DNA of 64,000 bases from an uncultured Aquimarina sp. (GTDB taxonomy: Bacteria > Bacteroidota > Bacteroidia > Flavobacteriales > Flavobacteriaceae): the NCBI RefSeq assembly GCF_947492405.1, contig NZ_CANLMP010000001.1, forward strand, positions 744,001 through 808,000, read 5' to 3'. The first letter of the stretch is position 1, and each line of letters begins with the position of its first letter. Shown here in pieces: positions 42,997-51,132 of the stretch. The notes beneath the pieces are model-generated. The model did not search any database. It saw nothing but the letters and a program-made list of their open reading frames with translations, and was not told the DNA's origin. The position numbers and the translations under genes are program-made.

Positions 42997-45054
42997 CTAG
43001 TTAACCTCTTTATATTCATTTTTGCCTTTAAATTTTAAAAAGCTGGAGCTTTTCCTTGTTTTGAATTTGTTGTGTTTTACTTTTTTGATTGGATACACAT
43101 TAGAAAGAAGTATTTCATTTTCTACTCTAGAAGCTTTTTCTAACGATTCGAAATCTTTTTCCATAGATATAATAGGAATTGATCTAAGTTCTTCCCATCC
43201 TTCATCTAAATCAGAATTTAAATCATCTAGATTCTGAATTATCCTTTGATTTCTTGCCTCTATATGCTTCTTTAGTTTCGATTTATCAGAAGAATCAAGA
43301 ATGATATTTATACCCTCTTCTACATAAAGAGTTCCTTGATATTTATCCGTTGTTTTATCAAATACATCAATTTTTGATAGATCTAGTTTATCATAACGAA
43401 TAATTACTGTTGTTCTATTAATCCGATTTGATAAATAAGAATTATCTATAGGATATGTATGAATTTTACCTTGTTGTTTAATAAAAATTTTAGAATTTCT
43501 TACCGTAGTAAATTTTTCTTCTAAAAAAATATATGAAAGATTCCCTTTAATAAACTTAATACGATTAGAATCAAATTGTTTCTTAAACAATTGATTTGGA
43601 GATTTTCCTTTTGTCAAAATACTATTATTGTACTCTTTTACTTTTAGACTGATTAGTCGTTTTACTTCATTTTCATTTTTGATAAAAGGTATTTTTGAAT
43701 ATAGTTTTTCTAAGTCAGAATTTACCCTACCTCCTTCTCTACTTGATGTTATACTATCACCAATATAACCAATTTCATATTTTAAATATCCACCTTTTAA
43801 TGTGTCGAACCATCTTTCAATATGTCCCTTATCTCTAGGGTTTCTTGATTTACATTGCCTAGCAATAATTCCGAAATCAGACATTTTTGAAAGTATTGTT
43901 TTAAATTTTTCTGATAAATAACATTGATGCCGATCATGTACTATCATTTTAGGGATTACTTTTAATGTTTGAAAAGATTTTTTAAGACATTTTAAAGTCA
44001 TTCCAGTATTTTCAGACTTATCAAAAGAATACCCCAAAATTTTTCCAGAAGAAACATCTATAACTGCGCAAAGCCATAATTTATAAAACTCATTTTTTTC
44101 ATCTTTTAACAGGAAATTCAATACTGTAGAATCAATTTCCAGTACATCTCCTGAGTTTTTAGGTTTTTTTCTTGTTATATATGAATAAATATTGTCTTTG
44201 GCATATTGTTTCCCAAACCGTAAAGGATCCGCTATGTTTTTCAATTCCTGATTTGAAATAACTCTTTTAACTGTTGAATATGATATTGTTTTTATATTCC
44301 TGGAGATTAATTCATTATTAACCAAATCTGAAATTTTTTTATAAGAATATTTCCTTGGTAAAGCATAATAATACTTTATTCTATTCTTAATTAATGGGGT
44401 TAATTTGTATGGTTCTCTACCAAATCTTTTGAAGTCATGAATTAAAGTCTCGTTAATTCCTTCTTTTTCAGCTCTTAGTATTTTTTGTGTAAAATATTTG
44501 TAATTTTTTGTTTGAAAAATAACAGATTTCAATGTTATATATACATTATGAATATCTATGATTTTTAACTCCTTTTTTAACTGAATAATTTCACTAAATA
44601 CAGAGTGTGTCTTAGCAATAAGATTCCAATTATCATTATCAAATAAATAATCTTTATAATAAGGCTTGTACTGCATCCAATATTCAGGATTTGTGCAAGC
44701 ATTATTTAATATAAATCGAATTTTCCTATATGTTATAAATGCTTCTTTATCATCGATATATTTTTTATCACTCAAAAGTATTTCTTCAATTTCATGTTTT
44801 TCTAGAAATATTTTATGTTTCATAAGTAATCTAATAGGTATAGACTCATATAAGATCCATTTTTCATTATCAACTTTTAAAACTTGAAATTTAAAATGAT
44901 TATACTTTTTAGCGAGATAAATTTGGTTTTCTAAAGTTCTCTTATTAAATCCTTTTGTTACTAAAAAAGATATTGATAGGTGGATTTTTCCTAGATAAAC
45001 TCGTAATGTTTTTTTATTGAAATCTTCGAGAGAGAAGAGCCGTTCATTATACAT
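42997..45054 (-). CDS. DDE (Mu/TnsB/TniA-like) transposase
   Basis: The 685-aa retroviral-integrase-fold transposase has its catalytic residues recognisable as Asp308 (EIDSTVL), Asp374 (VHDRHQ) and Glu413 (GHIERWF), a D-65-D-38-E spacing. DNA-binding helices precede the core (about 215-265, PRKYSYKKISDLVNNELI), and the Mu-type C-terminal beta-barrel follows it (about 510-580, HTYPIDNSYLSNR). The next gene is its ATPase partner. There is no TnsA nuclease or TniQ selector in the window, so the element probably transposes replicatively. Transcription starts in a 120-base region shared with a divergent XRE gene. Confidence 0.88.
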   Translation of the reverse strand: MYNERLFSLEDFNKKTLRVYLGKIHLSISFLVTKGFNKRTLENQIYLAKKYNHFKFQVLKVDNEKWILYESIPIRLLMKHKIFLEKHEIEEILLSDKKYIDDKEAFITYRKIRFILNNACTNPEYWMQYKPYYKDYLFDNDNWNLIAKTHSVFSEIIQLKKELKIIDIHNVYITLKSVIFQTKNYKYFTQKILRAEKEGINETLIHDFKRFGREPYKLTPLIKNRIKYYYALPRKYSYKKISDLVNNELISRNIKTISYSTVKRVISNQELKNIADPLRFGKQYAKDNIYSYITRKKPKNSGDVLEIDSTVLNFLLKDEKNEFYKLWLCAVIDVSSGKILGYSFDKSENTGMTLKCLKKSFQTLKVIPKMIVHDRHQCYLSEKFKTILSKMSDFGIIARQCKSRNPRDKGHIERWFDTLKGGYLKYEIGYIGDSITSSREGGRVNSDLEKLYSKIPFIKNENEVKRLISLKVKEYNNSILTKGKSPNQLFKKQFDSNRIKFIKGNLSYIFLEEKFTTVRNSKIFIKQQGKIHTYPIDNSYLSNRINRTTVIIRYDKLDLSKIDVFDKTTDKYQGTLYVEEGINIILDSSDKSKLKKHIEARNQRIIQNLDDLNSDLDEGWEELRSIPIISMEKDFESLEKASRVENEILLSNVYPIKKVKHNKFKTRKSSSFLKFKGKNEYKEVN

Positions 45055-45174
45055 AACTTTAGTATATTTAGTTAATTATATTGGACGACAAGGATTTAAA
45101 TATAACTAAATAATACTAATAATAAAATGTTATTTGGTTAATTATAAAACTATTAACAAGTATAATTTAGTTTA
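45055..45174. promoter_or_regulatory. divergent control region with repeated AT-rich operators
   Basis: TTTAGTTAATTATA (45067-45080) recurs with one change at 45133-45146 (TTTGGTTAATTATA), and an inverted copy TATAACTAAA lies at 45101-45110. The sites sit between the transposase start and the XRE gene start, as expected for a Mu-c-like repressor switch. They could also be transposase-binding sites. Confidence 0.55.
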
Positions 45175-45519
45175 ATGATAGGATATAAGTTAAAAAAAAT
45201 AAGAACTCAAAAAGGGCTCACACAAAGTGAATTAGGTGAAATTTCTGGAGTGTCATATGTACAAATAGGGAGGTATGAAAATAATACTGCTAATCCAACT
45301 TCGAGAATTATTAAAAAATTAGCTGATGCACTAAAAATATCTATTGATGATTTTTTGCAATCAGATGAAGAACTTATAAAAGTAAAAGATATTGATTCAT
45401 TATATGAGAAAATGAGGACTCTGGTATCTGATGATCAAAGTGAAATTAAAACAATCAAAATGATGTTTGAAGCTATCATTTTTAAAAATGAAGCACGTAG
45501 AAAATTTAGCAGTAAATAA
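45175..45519 (+). CDS. Cro/C1-type HTH regulator of the transposon
   Basis: The 114-aa protein has a typical XRE domain at 5-58 (IRTQKGLTQSELGEISGVSYVQIGRYENNTANPTSRIIKKLADAL) and a charged C-terminal helix. It is divergent from the transposase gene with repeated AT-rich sites in between, so it is probably the repressor that keeps transposition off. Confidence 0.87.
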   Translation: MIGYKLKKIRTQKGLTQSELGEISGVSYVQIGRYENNTANPTSRIIKKLADALKISIDDFLQSDEELIKVKDIDSLYEKMRTLVSDDQSEIKTIKMMFEAIIFKNEARRKFSSK

Positions 45520-45690
45520 TTCATATTCTAAATGATCTAACCAACTCTTTAAGTTAATAATTCTTCATTTTAATTAATTCGTTTCACAATCCATTTTATA
45601 GAGATTCTTTTGTTTTCAATATAGTTGAGGAACATTCAATTTCTTCTAAATTCTATATTTTAAATTGACGTTGACAGTAATTATGTAAAA
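45520..45690. other. gene-free stretch at the right of the transposon
   Basis: There is no reading frame. AAATTGAC (45662-45669) is an inverted copy of GTCAATTT (45691-45698), so this may be the inner part of the transposon end. It also holds TTATGTAAAAG (45681-45691), similar to the XerD-like arm of the 19-bp repeats. Confidence 0.4.
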
Positions 45691-45704
45691 GTCAATTTGC
45701 GACA
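45691..45704 (-). mobile_element. candidate right end of the Mu/Tn7-like transposon
   Basis: Read towards the transposase, the end begins TGTCGCAAATTGAC (minus strand), the TGTCG-type terminus common in Tn7/Tn5053-like elements, followed inwards by a related inverted copy. Outside it the base composition changes sharply to more G+C. I could not find the matching left end, so this stays tentative. Confidence 0.35.
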
Positions 45705-46125
45705 CGCCTACCACATTCGTAGCTATCATGTTCTCAACGGCATCAACCCGCAGATATTTAAAATTGATTTTATGATCAATTGTAAATACTCGTGTAAAAT
45801 ATCCCACAGTAATTCTATTTCATAGCAATATTAGCTACTGGGTTCATCATAATTCTAAAAAAACTATTGTTGAAACATTCTGCTCATAATTGTAGCTATA
45901 ATTTGCCGTTATGTAAAATTGCCGCGCCCAACCGCTTTATTGTTTTGTAAATAAAAATGCTCGCCGCTACATCATCTCACAGTTTCATATAATTCATCCA
46001 CAGGATAAATTATATTCACTCGTCTCTACACACAATTTGCCAACGCTTGGCCACACCAAAACCCGCCCGAACATTCCTTTTTGAGGCCGGTTTGCCAACG
46101 TTTCATCTGGGTAAAAACGCACCGC
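45705..46125. repeat. structured noncoding region with multiple hairpins
   Basis: No gene. It is richer in G+C than its surroundings and full of inverted repeats: TATAATT/AATTATA with inner ATCC/GGAT (45988-46014), GCCAA-CGC-TTGGC (46039-46051), AACGGCA near 45743 against TGCCGTT at 45904, and a TTATGTAAAAT arm at 45909-45919 in opposite orientation to the 19-bp repeats. The direct repeat TTTGCCAACG occurs at about 46036 and 46091. The phrase around GCCGCTACATCATCTC (about 45963) recurs at 49262 and 50333. Confidence 0.5.
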
Positions 46126-46144
46126 TTCTATTTTACATAATATA
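46126..46144 (-). repeat. 19-bp repeat, copy 3
   Basis: TTCTATTTTACATAATATA, identical to the copies at 25570 and 26000. It lies 18 bases beyond the stop of the STAND gene on the coding strand, mirroring the position of copy 2 after the methyltransferase gene. Confidence 0.85.
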
Positions 46145-46162
46145 ATTATTTCAAATATTGGT

Positions 46163-48787
46163 TTAAGGTTTATAACCAATATTTTTAGCTAGTTTTTTGG
46201 TGTAAAGATGATTTTTATCTTTTTCAAAGATCATTTTGATTAATTTCTTTGCTTCGCCAATTTTCCCTAAATGAACATATAACCAAGCTAATTTTGTCCT
46301 ATCATCAAGGTTATCAAAATTATCCGATATCCGATCATTCATTATTTTAATCATTCTATTTGTATTGGCATTTCTTTCATCCTCTCTACTATCTAATTCT
46401 CCCGAACTAAGTAATTCAATTAATCTAGTGGCACAAGAACTCATAGAAGCTTCGGATGTATTTTCTATTTCGCACATCTCAATCAATGAATGAATTTCTC
46501 CAAAAAAATCATTTTGTTTATTATATAAAATTGATAGCCTTTTCCAAACGGGAATTGTTTTATTAATGTCATTTTCCTTTTGAATGAATTGTTGACAAGC
46601 TGAGATTGCTCCCGGATAGTTATTAAACTCTTCCATTAATGAAGCAAAAGTCAACCAAGATTGATAGTGTTTTCGACATAAATATTCAAGTATTGGCTTA
46701 TAAAAAGCCAATTTCTGATTATTTTTTGTTGTTACCTTAGTAGCTACACTTCGAAAGAATTTTTCTAATCTCAAATCAATACCTTCATCTACATCTATCA
46801 CTTTACCTACCCCTAACATCATTAAAATTTCCCTATCATCTAAAACTTGCTGTTTAAAGGTACTCACGGTTAGTTTATTTTGCCCAAACAAATAAGCTGA
46901 TAGCGGAAGTGATATAAATTTTGAAGAGTCCTTTTTAGATGAATAAACATCTATAAATGAAAATTTATAAAGTTCTTCAATGGCTGATTCTACATCCAAT
47001 GAAGAATCAGCTGTTTTAGTTAAAACTGCCTCTAGACCTATTTTAGGAATGGTTGACCTCCAACTGGCTAAAGTGAGAAATATTTTTTTAGCTGCTCTGG
47101 ATAACATACCATAAGTTCTTTCAAAAAGTGCAGTTAATAATTCATCCTGACTAGCTACGATTCTTATGATATTTCCGGCTTTTTTTTCGATTGCAACTAC
47201 GCCCAAAAGTATTTTTGCTACATAAGGATGCCCGCCAGATTCTTCAAATAAATTTTCCAAATATTTATCATTAATCATATTGGAAATATTTAATTTATCA
47301 CTAACTGTTACTACTAATTCTTTAAATTCACGTTCAGTCATTCCAGAAACCGTAATCGGATAATCAGCTTTAAATTCGCTTATTCTAGATGTAATTAATA
47401 TTTTATTTGGTGTTCTTATGTAAGTATCCAACCAAACAAACATTTCAGCCGGGTTTTTTACCGTTTCAAAATTGTCAAAGACAATCAAAATAGGAGAAAT
47501 TCCTTCCGTTTGTTCATTTAGTTGATTTTCTATAAAACTTCTACAATCGAATCCTTTGGTTTCTAGTTTATCAGGATCAATCAATTTCACAAATTCTCTT
47601 GCTATATCATCGATATCTAATACTTGAGGTTGTACCGATTTAGCTCCATATTCCAATAAATCAATATCTCTAGAACTAAACCATAAAATTGTTTGATACC
47701 TTTCTTCTTTGCATAATCTTGTTAACACTCTTAAAGCCAATGAAGTTTTACCTATTCCTCCTCTACCCAATAGGGTTACCATTGGATGTCTCTCATTCAA
47801 TAGAGTTTTTGTCAATTCGGATTCTAATTCTTCTCTTTTTATGTAAATAGAATCAACTTTTGGTAAATTAGTAAAACAATTATCTATAACGTCAAGTGTT
47901 TTTTTTCCTTCGGTTTCACTTAATGGTAGATCACCTGGTGGCAATAAATATTTCGAATTATCCTTACTGTCTCTATTTCCTGTTGAATATGATAGAACTT
48001 CGTATCTTTTCCCATTAAACCCACCATTAGGGAAAAAGAATTCAGTAATATCTGAATCGGATTTCACCAATTCAACATAAACAGGTCTATTAAAATAAAT
48101 ATAAACGCCATTATCATGATTTTCTTTTTTTCCAGAATTTGATTTTAAATAGTTAAAACTTGTACTATTTTCTGATATACTAGTTACCTTATATTTTCCT
48201 GATAAATTCTGCGATAAATAAACCCATTCATATTCAAAAAGAGAAAAATTATTACAAATAAGTAAAAGGGATTTTTCTAATTCTGGACATATTTTTGTAC
48301 ATATACTGCTTTGTAAGGCTCCATGACCTCTAGTTTTATTTCTTAATTGAGCAAATAAGTTAAACCAATTCTTCATTGCAGCTTTTGTAGGAATATCATC
48401 TACATCTTCTCCAACTAATTTTAAACATTTATTTAAACTAGTTAATGCATCATGTTGCCAAGTACCGGTTTTAAGTTTCTGTGTAAGTTGTCGTTGTTCA
48501 TTTTTTAGTTGAATCAATAACAAATGGGACGTTGGGCCAATTAAGATTTCTTCAATCGACCTACTCCATTCACCAATACCATCTGCTCTGACAAGATTAT
48601 AAATTTGTGTATATTTCTGTTTTTTTGGATCCTCTTCGACGCCAGCTAATAATCCAGAACATATTAGTTTTGTTAATAATTCACCAGTGTACATTAATGA
48701 TAAAAAAAAAGTGGAATCAGAATCTTCTTTATCAATATAATTTCTATTCCAAATCTGTTTTAATATTTTAAGTTTTCTATTATACAT
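46163..48787 (-). CDS. HEPN-STAND NTPase with helical repeats (Avs-like defence candidate)
   Basis: The 874-aa protein has three parts. The helical N-terminus (about 1-185) carries an R-x5-H motif (Arg149 to His155 in LRNKTRGHG), characteristic of HEPN ribonucleases. After a small beta-like linker (about 190-290), a STAND/NB-ARC NTPase (about 315-600) has Walker A GRGGIGKT (Lys347), Walker B ILIVFDNFE (Asp438), the arginine-bearing ILITSR and GGHPYVAK (the GxP motif). The C-terminus (about 680-874) is TPR-like and should sense a ligand. Proteins of this plan oligomerise on recognising phage or stress products and degrade RNA. The gene stands alone and is followed by the third 19-bp repeat. 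Confidence 0.82.
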   Translation of the reverse strand: MYNRKLKILKQIWNRNYIDKEDSDSTFFLSLMYTGELLTKLICSGLLAGVEEDPKKQKYTQIYNLVRADGIGEWSRSIEEILIGPTSHLLLIQLKNEQRQLTQKLKTGTWQHDALTSLNKCLKLVGEDVDDIPTKAAMKNWFNLFAQLRNKTRGHGALQSSICTKICPELEKSLLLICNNFSLFEYEWVYLSQNLSGKYKVTSISENSTSFNYLKSNSGKKENHDNGVYIYFNRPVYVELVKSDSDITEFFFPNGGFNGKRYEVLSYSTGNRDSKDNSKYLLPPGDLPLSETEGKKTLDVIDNCFTNLPKVDSIYIKREELESELTKTLLNERHPMVTLLGRGGIGKTSLALRVLTRLCKEERYQTILWFSSRDIDLLEYGAKSVQPQVLDIDDIAREFVKLIDPDKLETKGFDCRSFIENQLNEQTEGISPILIVFDNFETVKNPAEMFVWLDTYIRTPNKILITSRISEFKADYPITVSGMTEREFKELVVTVSDKLNISNMINDKYLENLFEESGGHPYVAKILLGVVAIEKKAGNIIRIVASQDELLTALFERTYGMLSRAAKKIFLTLASWRSTIPKIGLEAVLTKTADSSLDVESAIEELYKFSFIDVYSSKKDSSKFISLPLSAYLFGQNKLTVSTFKQQVLDDREILMMLGVGKVIDVDEGIDLRLEKFFRSVATKVTTKNNQKLAFYKPILEYLCRKHYQSWLTFASLMEEFNNYPGAISACQQFIQKENDINKTIPVWKRLSILYNKQNDFFGEIHSLIEMCEIENTSEASMSSCATRLIELLSSGELDSREDERNANTNRMIKIMNDRISDNFDNLDDRTKLAWLYVHLGKIGEAKKLIKMIFEKDKNHLYTKKLAKNIGYKP

Positions 48788-48919
48788 TATAATCTTTAAG
48801 TTGAAATTTACTGTTAAAATACAATTTCAATTTAAGGTAAATTTCCTCTTTAAATTATAAACTATATAAGGATTTTTAATAATTATATTAACATTTTGAA
48901 ACAAAAATAGGCGCAAATT
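48788..48919. other. upstream region of the STAND gene
   Basis: AT-rich sequence that should contain the STAND gene promoter; no specific box recognised. Confidence 0.35.
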
Positions 48920-49172
48920 CCATTCCACACACATTCCCCTACTCTCCTATCGTCGAACGGGCAATAAGTGTTGCATTACCTTTTTTTAAAGGAACATTTC
49001 GTTAGAAAACTTTTAAATTAAACTATAGAGGAAATAAACGCCATCGCACCATCTAGCTCCTACTTCAAAAGGTCTACTAGACCTTTCTCATTCGGCCGTC
49101 CCAAAGCAAAGTGATCCTCCTACATTACATTTCGGCGGACAGGCGGCACGCAAGTACATTATAGTACAAATG
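48920..49172. repeat. long direct repeat R1 (left flank of ParDE)
   Basis: The first 32 bases are identical to 50014-50045 and most of the remainder matches R2, with the palindrome AAAGGTCTA-C-TAGACCTTT (49068-49086) conserved. R1 lacks a roughly 55-base stretch present in R2. It is noncoding. Confidence 0.85.
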
Positions 49173-49380
49173 TATTTATTGAAGCACAACAGCGGTCCGC
49201 CGCGGCGGATTAACATAATTGCAGATATAACGACACCGTCAGGTGTTTTATATCGATTCCCAGCCGCATCTTCTCGCAGATTCAATAAATTGATTCACTG
49301 GATCAATTTATTAAACTCATATAAAATTGCTTTAAACTTTAAAAATTATCATTTTATTGTATACGGATGTGCGTTATAGA
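49173..49380. repeat. structured noncoding region between R1 and the toxin gene
   Basis: It contains the GC-rich palindrome TCCGCCGCGGCGGA (49196-49209) and a TTAACATAA arm (49210-49218). A hairpin GATATAA-cg-ACACC against GGTGT-t-TTATATC (49224-49254) and an 11-bp stem AATAAATTGAT/ATCAATTTATT (49284-49312) follow. The segment 49202-49257 resembles copy A at 25622, and the phrase near 49262 resembles 45963 and 50333. The layout recalls integron attC or other recombination sites but fits no consensus that I know exactly. Confidence 0.5.
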
Positions 49381-49671
49381 CTATAAATTCTTTTCATAAT
49401 CCATGCTTTGGTTTAATACACGAATAATTAAAATACCAATATCGGTAGACAAATAGAAAATAGTGTGGGATTTATAAGAAAATCGTTTTAATGATAGAAT
49501 AAATTCTGATGCATCACGTCCAAGATTAGTATTATCCGCTAATACTTGAAACAGTGTATGCATTCCTAATAAGTAATCCTTAGCTTCTTTTAACCCAAAT
49601 GTTTCAATACCATATTCATACATTTTGGCAAGATCCATCTCTGCTTTTCTTGATACTTTATAAACGCCCAT
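49381..49671 (-). CDS. parE: ParE-family toxin
   Basis: The 96-aa protein has the RelE/ParE fold: a start YKVSRKAEMDLAKMYEYGIETFG, then a helix with DYLLGMHTLFQVLADN and the strand RFSYKSHTIFYL. ParE toxins typically poison DNA gyrase, whereas RelE relatives cut mRNA; sequence favours ParE. It overlaps the antitoxin gene by 14 bases, so the two are translationally coupled. Both lie between long direct repeats, which suits a cassette that moves or is stabilised as a unit. Confidence 0.87.
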   Translation of the reverse strand: MGVYKVSRKAEMDLAKMYEYGIETFGLKEAKDYLLGMHTLFQVLADNTNLGRDASEFILSLKRFSYKSHTIFYLSTDIGILIIRVLNQSMDYEKNL

Positions 49672-49915
49672 CTGCTCGCATACGCTCTTCGACTTCTTTC
49701 ATAATATCTGGAACAGTTTTATCACTAATACCGCTATCCATGCCCTCAGTTATAGCAGCTTTAAGTGCTGAGAACTTTGCTTTTTTAGCTTGGTCACGTC
49801 TTACTAAATCACGAAGATACTCACTATCATTTGTGAACTCTCCTGCCTTAATTTGAGACTTTATCCATTTATCTTGTTTCTCTGTAAATGTGATTGTTTT
49901 TCTAATTGTGGCCAT
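49658..49915 (-). CDS. parD: ParD-like antitoxin
   Basis: The 85-aa protein has an N-terminal ribbon-helix-helix (TITFTEKQDKWIKSQIKAGEFTNDSEYLRDLVRRDQA), which binds DNA and autoregulates. A charged C-terminal helix (SDKTVPDIMKEVEERMRA) should wrap the toxin. It precedes the ParE gene, the usual antitoxin-first order. Confidence 0.88.
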   Translation of the reverse strand: MATIRKTITFTEKQDKWIKSQIKAGEFTNDSEYLRDLVRRDQAKKAKFSALKAAITEGMDSGISDKTVPDIMKEVEERMRADGRL

Positions 49916-50013
49916 TATTATGTGTTTAAATAATCATACTATTGGTGTAATATAGTGAATTTAGTTAAATGCATAAAATTTAAGAGTACAATTTATGTGA
50001 TAGGTAATAACCC

Positions 50014-50313
50014 CCATTCCACACACATTCCCCTACTCTCCTATCCCTTCGACAACACTTCGACAAGCTCAGTGTGACAGCTCAGGAACCACGTAGTTTC
50101 GGGTAATAAGTGTTTCATTACCTTTTTTAAAGAAACTTTTCGTTAGAAAACTTTTAAAATAAACTATAGAGCAAATAAACGCCATCGCACCACCTCGCTC
50201 CTACTTCAAAAGGTCTACTAGACCTTCCTCATTCGACCATCCCAAAGCAAAATTTATTACTTCTATTACATTTCGGCGGATAGGCGGCACGCAAGTACAT
50301 TATGATACAAAAT
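50014..50313. repeat. long direct repeat R2 (right flank of ParDE)
   Basis: It matches R1 across most of its length and adds a segment with CACTTCGACAAGCTCAGTGT (about 50067-50086). That is part of a dispersed intergenic repeat also seen in shorter form near 51080, 56330 and 59430. The palindrome AAGGTCTA-C-TAGACCTT is at 50210-50226. Confidence 0.85.
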
Positions 50314-50349
50314 TGTAATTCATAATTCTAGCCGCATCATCTCGCAGAT
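50314..50349. repeat. short copy of the CCGCATCATCTCGCAGATT motif
   Basis: CTAGCCGCATCATCTCGCAG directly follows the stop of the next minus-strand gene. It resembles 49260-49284 and 45963-45985, so three genes or gene pairs end beside this motif. Confidence 0.45.
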
Positions 50350-50949
50350 TTAATAATACAACCTAAAATCAAGTAGTTTACAGATTTTGTAATGTCTTTG
50401 ATGCAACTCTTCTACGACATCTAACATATTCTCATCTTCTTTAAATAAGTTAAAGAATGCAATATCCAGATTTGAGCTAGTCATTCCATTACATTCACTA
50501 CCATATCCAGAAACACCTTTTGCGCCAGTGATATCCAAAAAATATTGTGCTTCTTCTTCGTCTAAATCTAAAACTTTTGCATTTGAAAAATGTAAAATCT
50601 TTCCTTGTAACCTTCCTTCAAAAATTTCTGCAATTTCTTGTAGACTATAATAATAATCATTTAAACAAATACTATTTGCTCCTCCTGATATAATGAAGTA
50701 TATTATTTCGTAGTTTTTGAAATTATGATCATCTAAAACCAATGCATTTAAGCTAGCTTCTAAACCTTCAATGGTATCACACGTTTTATAAATACTAGCT
50801 ACGCCATACTGAGAGGTCAATTGTTCTAATTTTTTTTGTGCCTCAGTAATATCGTTCGTTTCTATATCATCAACTGCTTCTAAACAGTAAATGAAATAAT
50901 CTGCATCTATTAATTGCTCTTGTGGTAATTGCTCTCTTTTCTTTAACAA
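50350..50949 (-). CDS. hypothetical protein (DUF6642-like)
   Basis: The 199-aa cytoplasmic alpha/beta protein has a core of YFIYCLEAVDD, ASIYKTCDTIEGLEASLNAL, YEIIYFIISGGANSICLNDYYYSLQEIAEIFEG, then KILHFSNAK and GAKGVSGYGSE. The layout (conserved Cys and His after strands) suggests a caspase/CHAT-like or Rossmann-like fold. I think it matches the DUF6642 group, with moderate certainty. It sits immediately right of the ParDE repeats and ends at a short copy of the shared motif, so it could be another cassette gene. Confidence 0.6.
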   Translation of the reverse strand: MLKKREQLPQEQLIDADYFIYCLEAVDDIETNDITEAQKKLEQLTSQYGVASIYKTCDTIEGLEASLNALVLDDHNFKNYEIIYFIISGGANSICLNDYYYSLQEIAEIFEGRLQGKILHFSNAKVLDLDEEEAQYFLDITGAKGVSGYGSECNGMTSSNLDIAFFNLFKEDENMLDVVEELHQRHYKICKLLDFRLYY

Positions 50950-51065
50950 ACTTTCAGGATTTATGCAACGTATATGAATAGCAAAAATAATGCAACTCTT
51001 TTATTCTTTTTTAAAAATATTGCGCTAGAATTTAATTATCCTTTGTATACACATGTCAACTTCGC

Positions 51066-51128
51066 TCCTATCCCATTCCACAACACTTCGACAAGATCAA
51101 TGTAACAGCTGAGAAATCAAGTGATTTA
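51066..51128. repeat. partial dispersed repeat R3
   Basis: CTCCTATCCCATTCCACAAC, then ACTTCGACAAGATCAATGTA and ACAGCTGAGAAATCAAGT, resemble the inserted segment of R2. Intergenic, between the DUF6642-like and esterase genes. Confidence 0.6.
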
Positions 51129-51132
51129 GGAG

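Noticed and set aside
45994..46179. 61-aa frame at the 3' side of the STAND gene
   Set aside because: It overlaps the STAND stop, the 19-bp repeat and hairpins; its composition is that of noncoding DNA.
49088..49379. Short frames 49088-49285 (minus) and 49170-49379 (plus)
   Set aside because: They fall in repeat R1 and in palindromic sequence and have no supporting promoter or homology that I can see.
48920..50313. CRISPR array
   Set aside because: Only two long degenerate repeats with genes between them; no short regularly spaced repeats and no cas genes.
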